From assembly GCA_008107755.1 (NCBI GenBank), contig VIRH01000109.1, forward strand, positions 1-64,000: a stretch of DNA of 64,000 bases, given 5' to 3'. The first letter of the stretch is position 1, and every line of letters starts with the position of its first letter. The stretch is from Rhodobacterales bacterium. Its GTDB lineage: Bacteria > Pseudomonadota > Alphaproteobacteria > Rhizobiales > Stappiaceae. The position numbers and the translations under genes are program-made. Shown here in pieces: positions 1 to 8,063 of this stretch. The notes beneath the pieces are model-generated. The model saw nothing but the letters and a program-made list of their open reading frames with translations, was not told the DNA's origin and ran no database searches.

Positions 1-127
1 CTTGCTGGAGCCAATAGGAAACATCCCTCCGGCTGAAGCGGAAGAACAATACTACGCCTCGCTGGAACAACCAGCCGTGGCCGCATAACTTAAACCAAAC
101 AGCCTCCGGCAAACTCGGCGCGGTTCA
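1..127 (+). mobile_element. Right end of an IS3-family insertion sequence
   Basis: The first 127 bases hold the last codons of an IS3-type transposase and then a probable right inverted repeat at 101-127, which reads GCCTCCGGCAAACTCGG and ends CGGTTCA. Repeats of this type, read inward as TGAACCGC..., are usual for IS3-family elements. The left part of the element lies outside the window, so intactness and target duplication cannot be judged. Confidence 0.7.
2..88 (+). CDS. IS3-family transposase OrfB, C-terminal end (partial)
   Basis: An open frame enters from the left edge and ends at TAA 86-88. It encodes 28 residues including LLEPIGNIPPAEAEEQYY, the typical carboxyl end of the DDE integrase-type OrfB of IS3 elements. 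The protein would catalyse transposition as an OrfAB fusion. Only the extreme C-terminus is visible and the catalytic residues are upstream of the window. The call rests on the conserved terminal motif and the inverted repeat 12 bases after the stop. Confidence 0.8.
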   Translation: MLEPIGNIPPAEAEEQYYASLEQPAVAA

Positions 128-154
128 CTCATATCCATCCCCCTGCCTCAACGA

Positions 155-334
155 ATGATTACATGTGCAGCCGACGAGGTAAATCGCGACGACTGGAGGC
201 CCGTATTCAAGGCAATAGAGGAGAGCGCAAATCATCTATTCTTTATTCTTGATAGTGCGGCGGATAGGGGAAGAGACTTCAAGAATTTTTTTGTCGTGAT
301 TAATGCTTCAGTTGGCGCCACCGATCAGGCCTAA
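155..334 (+). CDS. Orphan ORF of 59 residues beside the IS end
   Basis: An ATG-initiated frame begins MITCAADEVNRDDWRPVF and ends at TAA 332-334. I do not recognise the product. It starts 27 bases after the IS end and has no clear ribosome-binding site. The composition is fairly protein-like (charged N-terminal half, then two short hydrophobic runs, HLFFIL and NFFVVI). It could be the surviving 3' part of a gene cut by the insertion, or a chance frame. Not proven to be expressed. Confidence 0.25.
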   Translation: MITCAADEVNRDDWRPVFKAIEESANHLFFILDSAADRGRDFKNFFVVINASVGATDQA

Positions 335-342
335 ACTGGGAG

Positions 343-386
343 CCAAGTGATCTTGCGCGCTACACCAAGTGATCTTGAGTGCTACA
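343..386. repeat. Tandem duplication of a 22-bp unit
   Basis: Two adjacent 22-bp units at 343-364 and 365-386 begin CCAAGTGATCTTG and end GCTACA. They match at 20 of 22 positions. No function is evident. They lie between the IS end and tRNA-Gln, in a stretch with no convincing gene. Confidence 0.85.
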
Positions 387-456
387 GCTTCGACAAGCGA
401 CCAAAAACCGCCCAAGCACCGCCATGGCATCTAACAAACAGCAATAATCTGGAAAC

Positions 457-531
457 TGGCTGGGGTGGCAGGATTCGAACCTGCGCATGGCGGTACCAAA
501 AACCGCTGCCTTACCGCTTGGCTACACCCCA
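457..531 (-). tRNA. tRNA-Gln (anticodon TTG)
   Basis: The minus strand folds as a complete cloverleaf. Acceptor TGGGGTG pairs with CACCCCA, the discriminator is G and the CCA end is encoded. The anticodon stem GCGGT/ACCGC encloses loop TTTTGGT with anticodon TTG, and the T arm carries GGTTCGAATCC. The 5' end is at 531 and the encoded CCA occupies 457-459. It reads glutamine codons CAA and CAG. Confidence 0.96.
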
Positions 532-868
532 ATGCCGTGGGAGAGGTGTATAGCGAGTGCTTTTGGGGAACGCAAGATGTGGCCGGGGCAATCTTTGCTG
601 GCCGTCGAGAGGTTTTCCCCAGCTCGCGAAGCGGGATCACATGCGGGGCTCAGGCAAGCTGCTGCAGCGGCGATGAGGTGCGTCCGGCGCGGCCCCGCCA
701 GTGCGGCTTGCATACCCAGCCTGTTGAAAAAATTGAGCCTTTCAAAATTTTTCGGGAAGCGGCAGGAAGTCTCTTGCGGGATGGGGTCAGCTTTGCTAAA
801 TGACCCTCCACGCAGCGCGGCCTTGCTTCGCTGTTCCCGGTGGGTTCATACATGAGCCCAGCATGTGT
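532..868. other. Intergenic stretch between two tRNA genes, no gene seen
   Basis: These 337 bases separate tRNA-Gln and tRNA-Pro, which are transcribed divergently. Only short frames that overlap the tRNAs or lack ribosome-binding sites are present. Both tRNA promoters should lie here, but I could not pick confident -35/-10 pairs. Confidence 0.6.
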
Positions 869-945
869 CGGAGTGTAGCGCAGCCTGGTAGCGCACCTCG
901 TTCGGGACGAGGGGGTCGGAGGTTCGAATCCTCTCACTCCGACCA
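869..945 (+). tRNA. tRNA-Pro (anticodon CGG)
   Basis: A complete 77-nt cloverleaf. Acceptor CGGAGTG pairs with CACTCCG, followed by discriminator A and an encoded CCA. The D arm contains AGCCTGGTAGCGC, the anticodon stem CCTCG/CGAGG encloses TTCGGGA with anticodon CGG, and the T arm is GGTTCGAATCC. It is followed by TTTTTCTTTTC, a plausible transcript end. It decodes CCG. Confidence 0.97.
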
Positions 946-1394
946 TTTTTCTTTTCTCTACCGATCTGATTTTGAAGAGATTTTCGCGTTGGAGCGAGAA
1001 TTGTCCAATTTCGCGGATGTCTGAGCCAATGATTGGGCCGAAGAACCCGTAGACTTCTTTGGGCCCTGATTTTCCACGTTTTCAGACTGTCGGCAGACAG
1101 GTGCTGCCCCAATCGGACAAAAGCAGCGTTTCAATCACTCAGGTCCAGGCAGCATGCCTGGCGGCATCAGTGACAGCAGATCGTCAGAATAAGGCGTGGT
1201 TTACAGCCAGACCAGCCGTCAAAAGGCCATATCTTTCGACGGCCGCTTTATGCCGCCATTGCGGTCGTTCGGGCTGGTCATGACTTCTCCGGAAACTGTC
1301 CCCCTCCCCGACCGGATCGGACGTCCGGCCCGGGTTGGAACGGGGACTGCCGGCTTTTGCTTGCGGTCGCGCTGAAGCAGCCACTGCGGCAGGT
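946..1394. other. Intergenic stretch, no convincing gene; one hairpin
   Basis: These 449 bases lie between tRNA-Pro and the convergent acetyltransferase gene. The only structure seen is an imperfect hairpin at 1035-1066 (GGGCC..AAGAA pairing with TTCTT..GGCCC) followed by TGATTTT, which could act as a terminator. Short open frames on both strands have neither start signals nor recognisable products. Confidence 0.5.
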
Positions 1395-1961
1395 TTAGCC
1401 TCGTTTCCATTCATGCTGCAGAATGGCGTACTGCATGGTGTTTTCGTAGATTGGATTTCCGGCGCTGTCGTTCTGGAACGTCACATATTCCAGAAACAGG
1501 CCTTCCTGTCGCATGCCAAGCTTTTCGCACAGCCGGCGCGACGAGGCGTTGTGGTCCTCAACATAGGCGTAGATGCGCCTTTTCCCTTGATGCGTGAACA
1601 ACTCGGAACACAAGGCCTGTGCCGCTTTGAACGCATAGCCCTTGCCACCGAAGAGTGGATTGAAATTCCAGCCCACGGAAACCGTGTCAGGTTCTTCAGA
1701 ATTTTCCGGATCCTCTGGCCCGGCAGCATCCGGATGGACGAACAGGTCGCCTATGAGCTGACCTGTTTCTCGCAGACAGACGGCGACATATTCGTCGTCG
1801 CCAGCGCGTTTCAGGACCTCACGTTCGGCTGCGGCCAGATCGGCGAGTTTGAGCGAGAAGAAGCAACTCGCGGCAGGTTCCCGCAGATAAGCGAACAAGG
1901 CTTCCGCATCACCTACCCGGAAATTCCTGAGAACCAGACGGTCAGTTTGGATCGTTTTCAA
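1395..1961 (-). CDS. GNAT-family N-acetyltransferase (RimJ/RimL-like)
   Basis: 188 residues, the usual single-domain GNAT size. The start TDRLVLRNFRVGDAEALFAY is typical of the RimJ/RimL group, which transfers acetyl from acetyl-CoA to protein N-termini or small amines. The cofactor-binding region around 110-125 reads GWNFNPLFGGKGYAFKAA, a variant of the Q/RxxGxG/A loop, and NASSRRLCEKLGM near 148-160 is the conserved helix after strand 5. The best start is a TTG at 1961, because no ATG lies near the domain boundary. It is transcribed alone. The substrate cannot be inferred. Confidence 0.85.
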   Translation of the reverse strand: MKTIQTDRLVLRNFRVGDAEALFAYLREPAASCFFSLKLADLAAAEREVLKRAGDDEYVAVCLRETGQLIGDLFVHPDAAGPEDPENSEEPDTVSVGWNFNPLFGGKGYAFKAAQALCSELFTHQGKRRIYAYVEDHNASSRRLCEKLGMRQEGLFLEYVTFQNDSAGNPIYENTMQYAILQHEWKRG

Positions 1962-2174
1962 CTGCTCAATTCCTGCGTTTCAGACTGATCGAAAAGCAAC
2001 GGTGTCATCGCGCGTCTCTCTGACACGCTCGTAGAGCGACCGCTTTATGGCACATTCGAATAACCTTCAAGCGTCCCTGATGGCGTCGGAAGCGGACGCA
2101 GTGACAGGCGCGCGCGTGATGACGCCATGTCATCGTGGCGACCCAACACCGGAATGTCGGGACGCGGCCCCTGA

Positions 2175-2438
2175 GGGTGTAGACCCATAAAATCAAGCTT
2201 TGAGGTCGACCGGGAAAGCATCGTATTCAAGTGGTGAAATCTCAGGAAATTCGTCAGGTTTTCAAGATTTCGTAACGCGGAAGACGGTCAATTCCCGGTC
2301 GATCCGAAGGACGCCAATCCGGCTGCGGAGAGCCGCGTCAAAGCCCTTGCACCATGCACTGGCATGGTTCTGCAGGATTTTCCTTCCTCTCCTTTGCCGG
2401 ATTGACGCCGCAAAACTCAATTTTATGGGTCCACACCC
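2175..2438. mobile_element. Putative MITE-like element with 28-bp terminal inverted repeats
   Basis: Bases 2175-2202 and the reverse complement of 2411-2438 share GGGTGT-R-GACCCATAAAAT and continue to TTTG, matching at 24 of 28 positions. The 208 bp between them encode no transposase. Inverted ends enclosing a short non-coding core suggest a miniature inverted-repeat element or an internally deleted insertion sequence. The ends resemble those of some IS5-related elements, but I could not compare them. A target duplication is not obvious. The rest of the gap 1962-2518 holds nothing recognised. Confidence 0.6.
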
Positions 2439-2518
2439 CAGACGATCTGTGATTTTCGAGAGGGGCTTCCTATGTGTAGGGCAGCCTCAAGAATGCAGGA
2501 AGCAAGCACCTCGTCCTC

Positions 2519-3340
2519 ATGAAAATCAGAGCCATCAGTGATCTTCATCTGGCCAGCCAGGCCAATCGCGACGCCCTGCCCGAATTGCGGGACTTCGGAG
2601 ACGACTGGCTGATCGTCGCCGGTGATATTGCCGAACGCTTCGAGCACGTTCGCCTGGCCTTCGAGGTTCTGACGCGAAAATTCGCAAAGGTTTTCTGGGT
2701 TCCCGGCAATCATGATCTATGGGCACTTCCGGAGCGACAGGACGCGCCTGTTCTGGTCGGCGAAGATCGCTATCGCGCGCTGGTCGAGATCGCCCGCGAC
2801 TACGGCGTCCTGACGCCGGAGGACCCTTTCGAGATCTGGCGTGGCCCGGGTGGAGACCACGTGGTGGCGCCGCTGTTCCTGATGTACGACTACAGTTTCC
2901 GCCCCGACGACATTGACCGGGAGAGCGTTGTCGCCTGGGCCCGCGAACAGGGGGCCGTGTGCGCCGACGAGATGTTCCTCAATCCGGCCCCGTGGGAAAG
3001 CCGCGATGCGTGGTGCGCCATGCGCTGCGAGGAAACCGAGCGCCGTCTCGCCGACATTCCGGACGGCCTGCCGACAATTCTGATCAATCACTATCCGCTG
3101 CGGCGGGATCTGATCCACATCCCCCGAGCGCCCCGGTTCACACCCTGGTGCGGCACGCGGCGAACGGAGGATTGGCACAGGCGTTTCAACGCAAGGGTCG
3201 TGATTTCCGGACATCTGCACACCCGCCGCACGGACTGGCGCGACGGGACCCGCTTCGAGGAAGTCTCGCTCGGATATCCGCGCCAGTGGGACCAGAGCCT
3301 CGGCATCGAACCCTATCTGCGCGACATCCTGCCTGGCTAG
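2519..3340 (+). CDS. Calcineurin-like metallophosphoesterase
   Basis: 273 residues with the metal-binding blocks of the superfamily in order: ISDLHLA (D-x-H) at 6-12, VAGDIAE (GD) near 34-40, PGNHDLW (GNHD) near 61-67, INHYPLR near 180 and SGHLHTRR (GHxH) near 230. These residues bind two metal ions and hydrolyse phosphoesters. The presence of all five blocks implies an active enzyme. The substrate is unknown. Close relatives are cytosolic phosphohydrolases. ATG 2519 is followed directly by the first motif. The gene starts 80 bp after the putative MITE and is convergent with the next gene, 4 bp apart. Confidence 0.88.
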   Translation: MKIRAISDLHLASQANRDALPELRDFGDDWLIVAGDIAERFEHVRLAFEVLTRKFAKVFWVPGNHDLWALPERQDAPVLVGEDRYRALVEIARDYGVLTPEDPFEIWRGPGGDHVVAPLFLMYDYSFRPDDIDRESVVAWAREQGAVCADEMFLNPAPWESRDAWCAMRCEETERRLADIPDGLPTILINHYPLRRDLIHIPRAPRFTPWCGTRRTEDWHRRFNARVVISGHLHTRRTDWRDGTRFEEVSLGYPRQWDQSLGIEPYLRDILPG

Positions 3341-3344
3341 ACCG

Positions 3345-4190
3345 TCACGCCCGCGCCAGGTCCAGCAGATAGTCGAGCGGCGCCTGCCGGGTATCGACCG
3401 TCAGCCGGGTCTTGTCGGGGTGGCGTACCGCAAGCGCCATCAGATGCTCCGGTCCGGGACGGCACCTTTCGAAAAACCAGCAGTCTGGATCGTCTGCGGA
3501 GCTGTCACGGAAGGAAATCGAGGCTGCGTTCAGGTCGAAGGAAAAGGCATCAAGCGGCTGGGACAGCCCCTTTCCGATGGCCTTCACATAGGCCTCCTTC
3601 AGCGTCCAGAACCCCAGGAAGATATCCAGTTTTTCCGCATCGGAAGCCTCGACGACCTGCCGGCACTCGCTTTCGGCAAACATGCGCCGCGCCAATCCCT
3701 CCGTCTCGGCACTCCGCTGCAGCCATTCGACGTCAATGCCGATGTCATGGTCCTGCGTCAGGGCCGCGGCGGCGAAATCCCTCGTGTGGGAGATATTGAC
3801 CCGAAAACGCGGCCCGCCCTCGGGGCAGATCAATTCGGGTTTGCCGTGATCCTCTACCGAGAACCGCCAGCTGTCGGCGGGTTCTGCAAGACAATAGGTC
3901 AGAAGCCCCCGGCACGCGGCATGGGCGGCAATGTAGACCTTCCTGTCGCGCTCGAAGTGAAACCGTTCCGCCCGCGTCCGCTCCTCCGCGCTCAGCAGCG
4001 CTTCAAGGCTTGGCCAATCCGCTTCGCCCACGCGCTCCAGCGGCAGCCACCAGACGGCCACGCGATCGCGATCGATGAGCGACGTGCCGCCCGTCGCGGG
4101 CCCATGCGACAGAAATCCTTCAGCGTCCGGATTGTTGCTCAAGGTCTTTTGCAAATTCAAGATTTCCCCGTCTTCCCCGATCCGCCTCAT
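3345..4190 (-). CDS. 4'-phosphopantetheinyl transferase superfamily protein (Sfp-type)
   Basis: 281 residues. The Sfp-type signatures are present: NISHTRDFAAAAL near 132-144, GIDVEWLQR near 151-159 and FWTLKEAYVKAIGKGLS near 193-209. The Asp in GID and the Glu in WTLKEA bind magnesium. The enzyme transfers 4'-phosphopantetheine from CoA to a serine on acyl or peptidyl carrier proteins. No NRPS, PKS or carrier protein gene is nearby, so the partner is elsewhere or is the housekeeping ACP. About 40 residues precede the fold, so a later start is possible. The 254 bp upstream, before the PcaD-like gene, hold no recognised gene. Confidence 0.9.
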   Translation of the reverse strand: MRRIGEDGEILNLQKTLSNNPDAEGFLSHGPATGGTSLIDRDRVAVWWLPLERVGEADWPSLEALLSAEERTRAERFHFERDRKVYIAAHAACRGLLTYCLAEPADSWRFSVEDHGKPELICPEGGPRFRVNISHTRDFAAAALTQDHDIGIDVEWLQRSAETEGLARRMFAESECRQVVEASDAEKLDIFLGFWTLKEAYVKAIGKGLSQPLDAFSFDLNAASISFRDSSADDPDCWFFERCRPGPEHLMALAVRHPDKTRLTVDTRQAPLDYLLDLARA

Positions 4191-4444
4191 GTCAAACCCG
4201 CGTTTCGGCTGCCGGTGCTGCCATCTTCCCTGCGAGGCAGAGCGCGACTCAACCTTGACGGTTCAGATGTCGATCGTAAAGCTTTGCTCGGCGTGTTGCT
4301 CGATGTTGGCAGCACCTGGCCCTGGCAGAGGTACGCCGATTGCGCATTCTGGTCGTCGCTCAATCCGGCGCGGAAAAAATGGCACGACGTGCGGATTGGG
4401 GAGCAACCTTCGGCGGCCGCTCCCTTGTCTTTCGTTGGACCGGC

Positions 4445-5224
4445 TCAGGCTGCGATATGCGAGCGCAGGAGTTCCGTGAACTCTTCGGGCTTCTCGACGC
4501 ACGGCAGGTGGCCGGCGCCTTCGATTTCAACGAAGCGTGCGCTCTTGATGCCGTGCGCCGTCGCCTTCACCAATGCCGGCGGCGTGGAGCTGTCTTCGGA
4601 ACCCACGACCACCAGCGACGGCTGCAATATCTTCGCCAGATCGGCGGTGTAATCGGCGTCCCGGATAGCGGCACAGACCTGGGCATATCCGCTGGCGGGC
4701 GTCCGCTCCAGCATGCAGCGCCACATCCGAAAATCCTCGCTCGACTGATAGCTCGCTGCAAACCAGCGCGACAGGATCGCATCGCTGATCGCAGCGATCC
4801 CCTGGGAGAGCACCGTCTCGATGCGCGGGTTCCAGATCTCCGGGGAGCCGATCTTGGCGGCGGTGTCCGACAGGACAAGATGGGTCATGGCCTGCGGACG
4901 TCGCACCGCCAGACGTTGCATGATCAACCCGCCGACGGAGAGCCCCACGCCGACGAAACGATCGATGCCGTAATGATCCAGCAGCTTTTCCAGATCGTCC
5001 GTCATGGTCTCGATCGACAACATCTCCCGAGCTTCGCTCAAACCGTGGCCCCGCTTGTCATGCCGAAGCAGGCCCCACCCTTCCGGCAGCAGTGCAACGA
5101 CCCGGTCCCACACGCGCAGGTCCGTGCCCAGCGAGTTGGCGAATACGAGCGTCGGCGCGCCGTCGGCCGCCTTCCGGTAACCGTGATGGATGCCATCAAG
5201 GGCGGTGAACGTTTCGTAGGTCAA
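4445..5224 (-). CDS. Alpha/beta hydrolase, 3-oxoadipate enol-lactonase-like (PcaD-like)
   Basis: 259 residues from TTG 5224, which is preceded by AGGAG at a 6-base spacing. Starting further upstream would add about 27 residues unlike the family. VFANSLGTDLRVWD near 28-41 is characteristic of 3-oxoadipate enol-lactonases. The nucleophile elbow GLSVGG lies near 95, and the acid and base are probably Asp in GSEDSSTPP and His in GAGHLP. The usual reaction converts beta-ketoadipate enol-lactone to beta-ketoadipate in protocatechuate breakdown. No other pca gene is in the window, so specificity is inferred from family resemblance only. Confidence 0.75.
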   Translation of the reverse strand: MTYETFTALDGIHHGYRKAADGAPTLVFANSLGTDLRVWDRVVALLPEGWGLLRHDKRGHGLSEAREMLSIETMTDDLEKLLDHYGIDRFVGVGLSVGGLIMQRLAVRRPQAMTHLVLSDTAAKIGSPEIWNPRIETVLSQGIAAISDAILSRWFAASYQSSEDFRMWRCMLERTPASGYAQVCAAIRDADYTADLAKILQPSLVVVGSEDSSTPPALVKATAHGIKSARFVEIEGAGHLPCVEKPEEFTELLRSHIAA

Positions 5225-5428
5225 GAAAAGCTCCTGGAGAGTGGTTTCATCCACGCAGGACTGCAATAGGTCCCGAGCGGGGTCGGCGAAGCGGCAGCAT
5301 TCCACAAGCGTATGTAACTAATACCTTTTCGTCATAACTGACGCTCCAGCGTGAGGCCAGAGGAAACTGAGTTTTCCTGCGGATCTACCTGATCGCAAGG
5401 CAATCGATCCGCCGCAATCGCAGGCGCC

Positions 5429-6130
5429 TCAGAAGCTGGTGCGCAGGCGGTAGCCGGGCGCGTAGCTCATGCGCACATGGGTGATGGGCGCCGTCTGGTT
5501 GACCGTTGAACGTTCCATGACAAAAAGGGGCGTTTCCTCGGGAACCTCGAACAGGCCAGCCAGCCGCTCACCAGCGTTCATGGCATAGAAGGTCAGGTCA
5601 CCCGCCGTGTAGGGAGCATTCTGAACCAGCCATTCGTTGGGGGTGATCAGGTCGAAGGCGACGGTGGCAAAATCGGGCACGGCGTCGATGTTGGTATAGC
5701 GCTCCTCGAACATGAAGGGGCGTCCGTCGGCGAAATAGACCGTTTCGGTGTAGAGAAGATCAGTCCCTTCCCCGACAGCGAAGGCCGCATGAAGATGGGG
5801 CGGCAGGGGCTGACGGGCCCGCTTCAGCAGAGAATGGCTGTAGACCGAGCCGCGTGCCTCGACCTCCTCGCGGATGATCGGGATGGTAAACGTGGCCTTG
5901 TGCGGCGGATTGACGGCGACGCGCGTCCCCGCCTTGCGGCGTCTCGTGACCAGACCCGCATCGGCAAGAGCGCGCAAGGCCCGGCTGACCGTGGTGCGCG
6001 CGCAGCCGAATTCCTCCGCCAGCTCCGCCTCGCCCGGGATCGTTTCTCCGGGCTGCCAGACGCGATCGTTGATGCGCCGGTGCAGTTCTTCCCGGATCTC
6101 GGTCCAACTGTTCAATTCCCTGACGGTCAA
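5429..6130 (-). CDS. GntR-family transcriptional regulator, HutC subfamily (UTRA domain)
   Basis: 233 residues from TTG 6130. The frame stays open to 6265, but an ATG start there would add 45 cysteine- and arginine-rich residues and overlap the candidate promoter. A winged helix occupies roughly 10-75 (PGEAELAEEFGCARTTVSRA is the recognition helix region), followed by RRKAGTRVA. The rest is a UTRA ligand domain. HutC-type regulators repress amino acid use genes and release DNA on binding a pathway metabolite. The gene is divergent from the amino acid ABC operon at 6515, so local control of that operon is likely. The ligand is unknown. Confidence 0.85.
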   Translation of the reverse strand: MTVRELNSWTEIREELHRRINDRVWQPGETIPGEAELAEEFGCARTTVSRALRALADAGLVTRRRKAGTRVAVNPPHKATFTIPIIREEVEARGSVYSHSLLKRARQPLPPHLHAAFAVGEGTDLLYTETVYFADGRPFMFEERYTNIDAVPDFATVAFDLITPNEWLVQNAPYTAGDLTFYAMNAGERLAGLFEVPEETPLFVMERSTVNQTAPITHVRMSYAPGYRLRTSF

Positions 6131-6244
6131 AGCCTCTCTGCCTCGGTTTTGCCTCACGCGGAACGCAGCGGCAAGCTGCCCTTTTCGATCGCCCCGCCCG
6201 TCGGACCGGCACTCGTGGCAGTCATCAGGTCGGCAGAATCCGCG

Positions 6245-6274
6245 TTGACACGTTTTTATGCGCATGCATATTCT
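6245..6274 (+). promoter_or_regulatory. Candidate promoter of the amino acid ABC operon
   Basis: TTGACA at 6245-6250, an 18-base spacer and TATTCT at 6269-6274 form a plausible sigma-70-type promoter pointing to the binding-protein gene. The -35 is perfect and the -10 matches at 4 of 6. The leader would be about 235 nt long. I saw no convincing palindromic operator for the divergent HutC-type regulator. Confidence 0.35.
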
Positions 6275-6514
6275 TGTCTAGCGCACACTAATCAAGCTTG
6301 GATTTCTTTCCGTGTCGAGCCTGTTTTTTGCATTTCCGAAGAGTCACGTCGCAACGAAGGCTCTCTTCCTTCGGGACAGACCACTCTGCGGGCTTGCGCC
6401 GACGCGGAGATTCAAGGCAAAGGACACCGGAAGGACCGACCTTTCGGACACCCTGCGCTCAATCAACAAGAAGATCGCTTTCCCGAACAGTTGGAACCAA
6501 CAGGAGACTGGAAC

Positions 6515-7333
6515 ATGAAGAAATCACTTCTCGGCCTTGCCGCCGTTGTCGGCGTCAGCCTCGGCCTGGCGAGCGCCGCACAGGCAGACATGCTGTCCGA
6601 CATCAAGGCCAAGGGCAAAATCACCGCTGCAACGGAAATGCACTATGCCCCCTTCGACATCCTGAAGGACGGCGAGTACCAGGGCATCTGTCATGACCTG
6701 TTCGTGGAAGTCGCCAAGGAACTGGGCGTGGAAGCTGAATTCCTGGATCTGCCTTGGCAGTCCATCCTGCCGGGTCTGGAAGCCGGCAAGTTCGATTTCG
6801 TCAACGCACCGGTGACGATCACGGCAGAGCGCATGAAGCGCTACAACTTCACCCTGCCGATCGGCAACGCCACTGTCGCGCTTGCAAAGAAGGCCGGTGA
6901 CGACAGCATTTCCAAGCCGGAAGACATTGCCGGCAAGGCCGTCGGCTCGCAGAAGGGTTCCGCCCAACTCGAGCAGCTCAAGGCCTTCTCGGAAACCCTG
7001 CCGACCCCGGCGGACATTCGTGAGTACGTGAACATCGACGAAGCCCTTGCCGATCTGGCCGCCGGCCGCATCCAGGCCGTCGCGAACTCCATGCCCCTGA
7101 TGGGCTATGCCGCCGTTCAGCGCCCGGGCCTGTTCGAAATGGTCATGCCGCCGTTCGGTGACCCGAAGTACTTCGGCTGGGTCGCACCGGGTGGTGAAGG
7201 CTCCGAAACCCTCATCGCAGCCATCAACGATGCCCTTCTGAAGATGCATGAAGACGGTCGTATCAAGGCGATCAACGAGAAGTGGCTCGGCTCCAATCCG
7301 GAGCTGCCGACCACGATGCCGGACGTCAAGTAA
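6515..7333 (+). CDS. Polar amino acid ABC transporter, periplasmic binding protein (family 3)
   Basis: 272 residues. An N-terminal signal peptide (MKKSLLGLAAVVGVSLGL, cleavage probably after ASAAQA) precedes a family 3 solute-binding fold. Typical segments are YAPFDILKDGEYQGICHDL near 42-60, DLPWQSILPGLEAGKFD near 78-94, and TITAERMKRYNFTLP near 101-115. It captures an amino acid in the periplasm and delivers it to the two permeases encoded next. ATG 6515 follows AGGAG at good spacing. The ligand cannot be told from sequence; a HutC-type regulator next door makes a histidine-like or other polar amino acid reasonable. Confidence 0.92.
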   Translation: MKKSLLGLAAVVGVSLGLASAAQADMLSDIKAKGKITAATEMHYAPFDILKDGEYQGICHDLFVEVAKELGVEAEFLDLPWQSILPGLEAGKFDFVNAPVTITAERMKRYNFTLPIGNATVALAKKAGDDSISKPEDIAGKAVGSQKGSAQLEQLKAFSETLPTPADIREYVNIDEALADLAAGRIQAVANSMPLMGYAAVQRPGLFEMVMPPFGDPKYFGWVAPGGEGSETLIAAINDALLKMHEDGRIKAINEKWLGSNPELPTTMPDVK

Positions 7334-7343
7334 GCGAAACCGC

Positions 7344-7370
7344 CCGCACCCGGCCCCGCGCCGGGTGCGG
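7344..7370 (+). promoter_or_regulatory. Intercistronic hairpin after the binding-protein gene
   Basis: A perfect 11-bp stem (CCGCACCCGGC pairing with GCCGGGTGCGG) with a 5-base loop starts 10 bases after the stop codon and lacks a T-run. In comparable operons such structures protect the binding-protein mRNA from 3' decay or partly terminate transcription, giving more binding protein than permease. That role is inferred here. Confidence 0.7.
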
Positions 7371-7406
7371 ATCCTTTCCGACCTGTGACGACGGGGCTCC
7401 TGACAG

Positions 7407-8060
7407 GTGAATTTTTCCTTCGACGTGATCTGGCACAATCTGCCCTACATGCTTGCCGCGGCACGCTGGACGCTGCTGATTTCGCTCGGCGGAATGGCCA
7501 TCAGCCTGGTGTGGGGCGTGTTCGTATGTGCGGCACGCATTTCGAGCGGCGCCGTCCTCAGCCGGCTTGCAGCGCTTTACATTTCCTTCTTCCGCGGCGT
7601 GCCGCTGCTGGTCCAGCTTCTGCTGTTCTATTACATGCTGCCCTATGTGGGACTGGACCTTCCGGCAATCGCGGCGGCGATCCTGGCGGTCGGTCTGTGT
7701 TCGGCGGCCTATTCGGCGGAGATCCTGCGCGGTGCGCTGCAGACGATCCCCCGCGGCCAGACGGAAGCGGCCGATGCGCTCGGTATTCCGACCTTTTCCC
7801 TGTGGCGGCGGATCCTCATCCCACAGGCGATCCGCATCGGCTTGCCGTCTCTGGTCAACGAACTGATCCTGCTGGTGAAAGTCTCCTCCCTCGCCTCGGT
7901 CGTCGGCATCGGCGAGCTGACCCGCATCTCCCAGAACATCACCGGCGAGACCTATCGTCCGCTGGAGATCTATGTCGCGGCAGCGGTGATCTACTTTCTG
8001 ATCAACCTCGTCATATCCCTCCTCGGCCGCCTGGCCGAAAAACGGCTACAGGTGGCTTGA
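7407..8060 (+). CDS. Polar amino acid ABC transporter permease (HisQ/GlnP type), first subunit
   Basis: 217 residues from GTG 7407. There are about five membrane helices, and the family signature FFRGVPLLVQLLLFYY lies near residues 58-73. The EAA loop that docks the ATPase reads EAADALGIPTFSLWRRILIP near 119-138. It forms the membrane pore with the next gene product as a heterodimer. The gap to the binding-protein gene is 73 bases and holds a hairpin. The next gene begins 3 bases after the stop, so the two permeases are tightly coupled. Confidence 0.9.
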   Translation: MNFSFDVIWHNLPYMLAAARWTLLISLGGMAISLVWGVFVCAARISSGAVLSRLAALYISFFRGVPLLVQLLLFYYMLPYVGLDLPAIAAAILAVGLCSAAYSAEILRGALQTIPRGQTEAADALGIPTFSLWRRILIPQAIRIGLPSLVNELILLVKVSSLASVVGIGELTRISQNITGETYRPLEIYVAAAVIYFLINLVISLLGRLAEKRLQVA

Positions 8061-8063
8061 GGC

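Noticed and set aside
1335..1988. 217-codon plus-strand open frame over the acetyltransferase
   Set aside because: It is antisense to a recognisable GNAT gene, which has normal length and motifs.
3420..4652. 410-codon plus-strand open frame over the phosphopantetheinyl transferase
   Set aside because: It is antisense to a gene with all Sfp motifs, and has no start signal.
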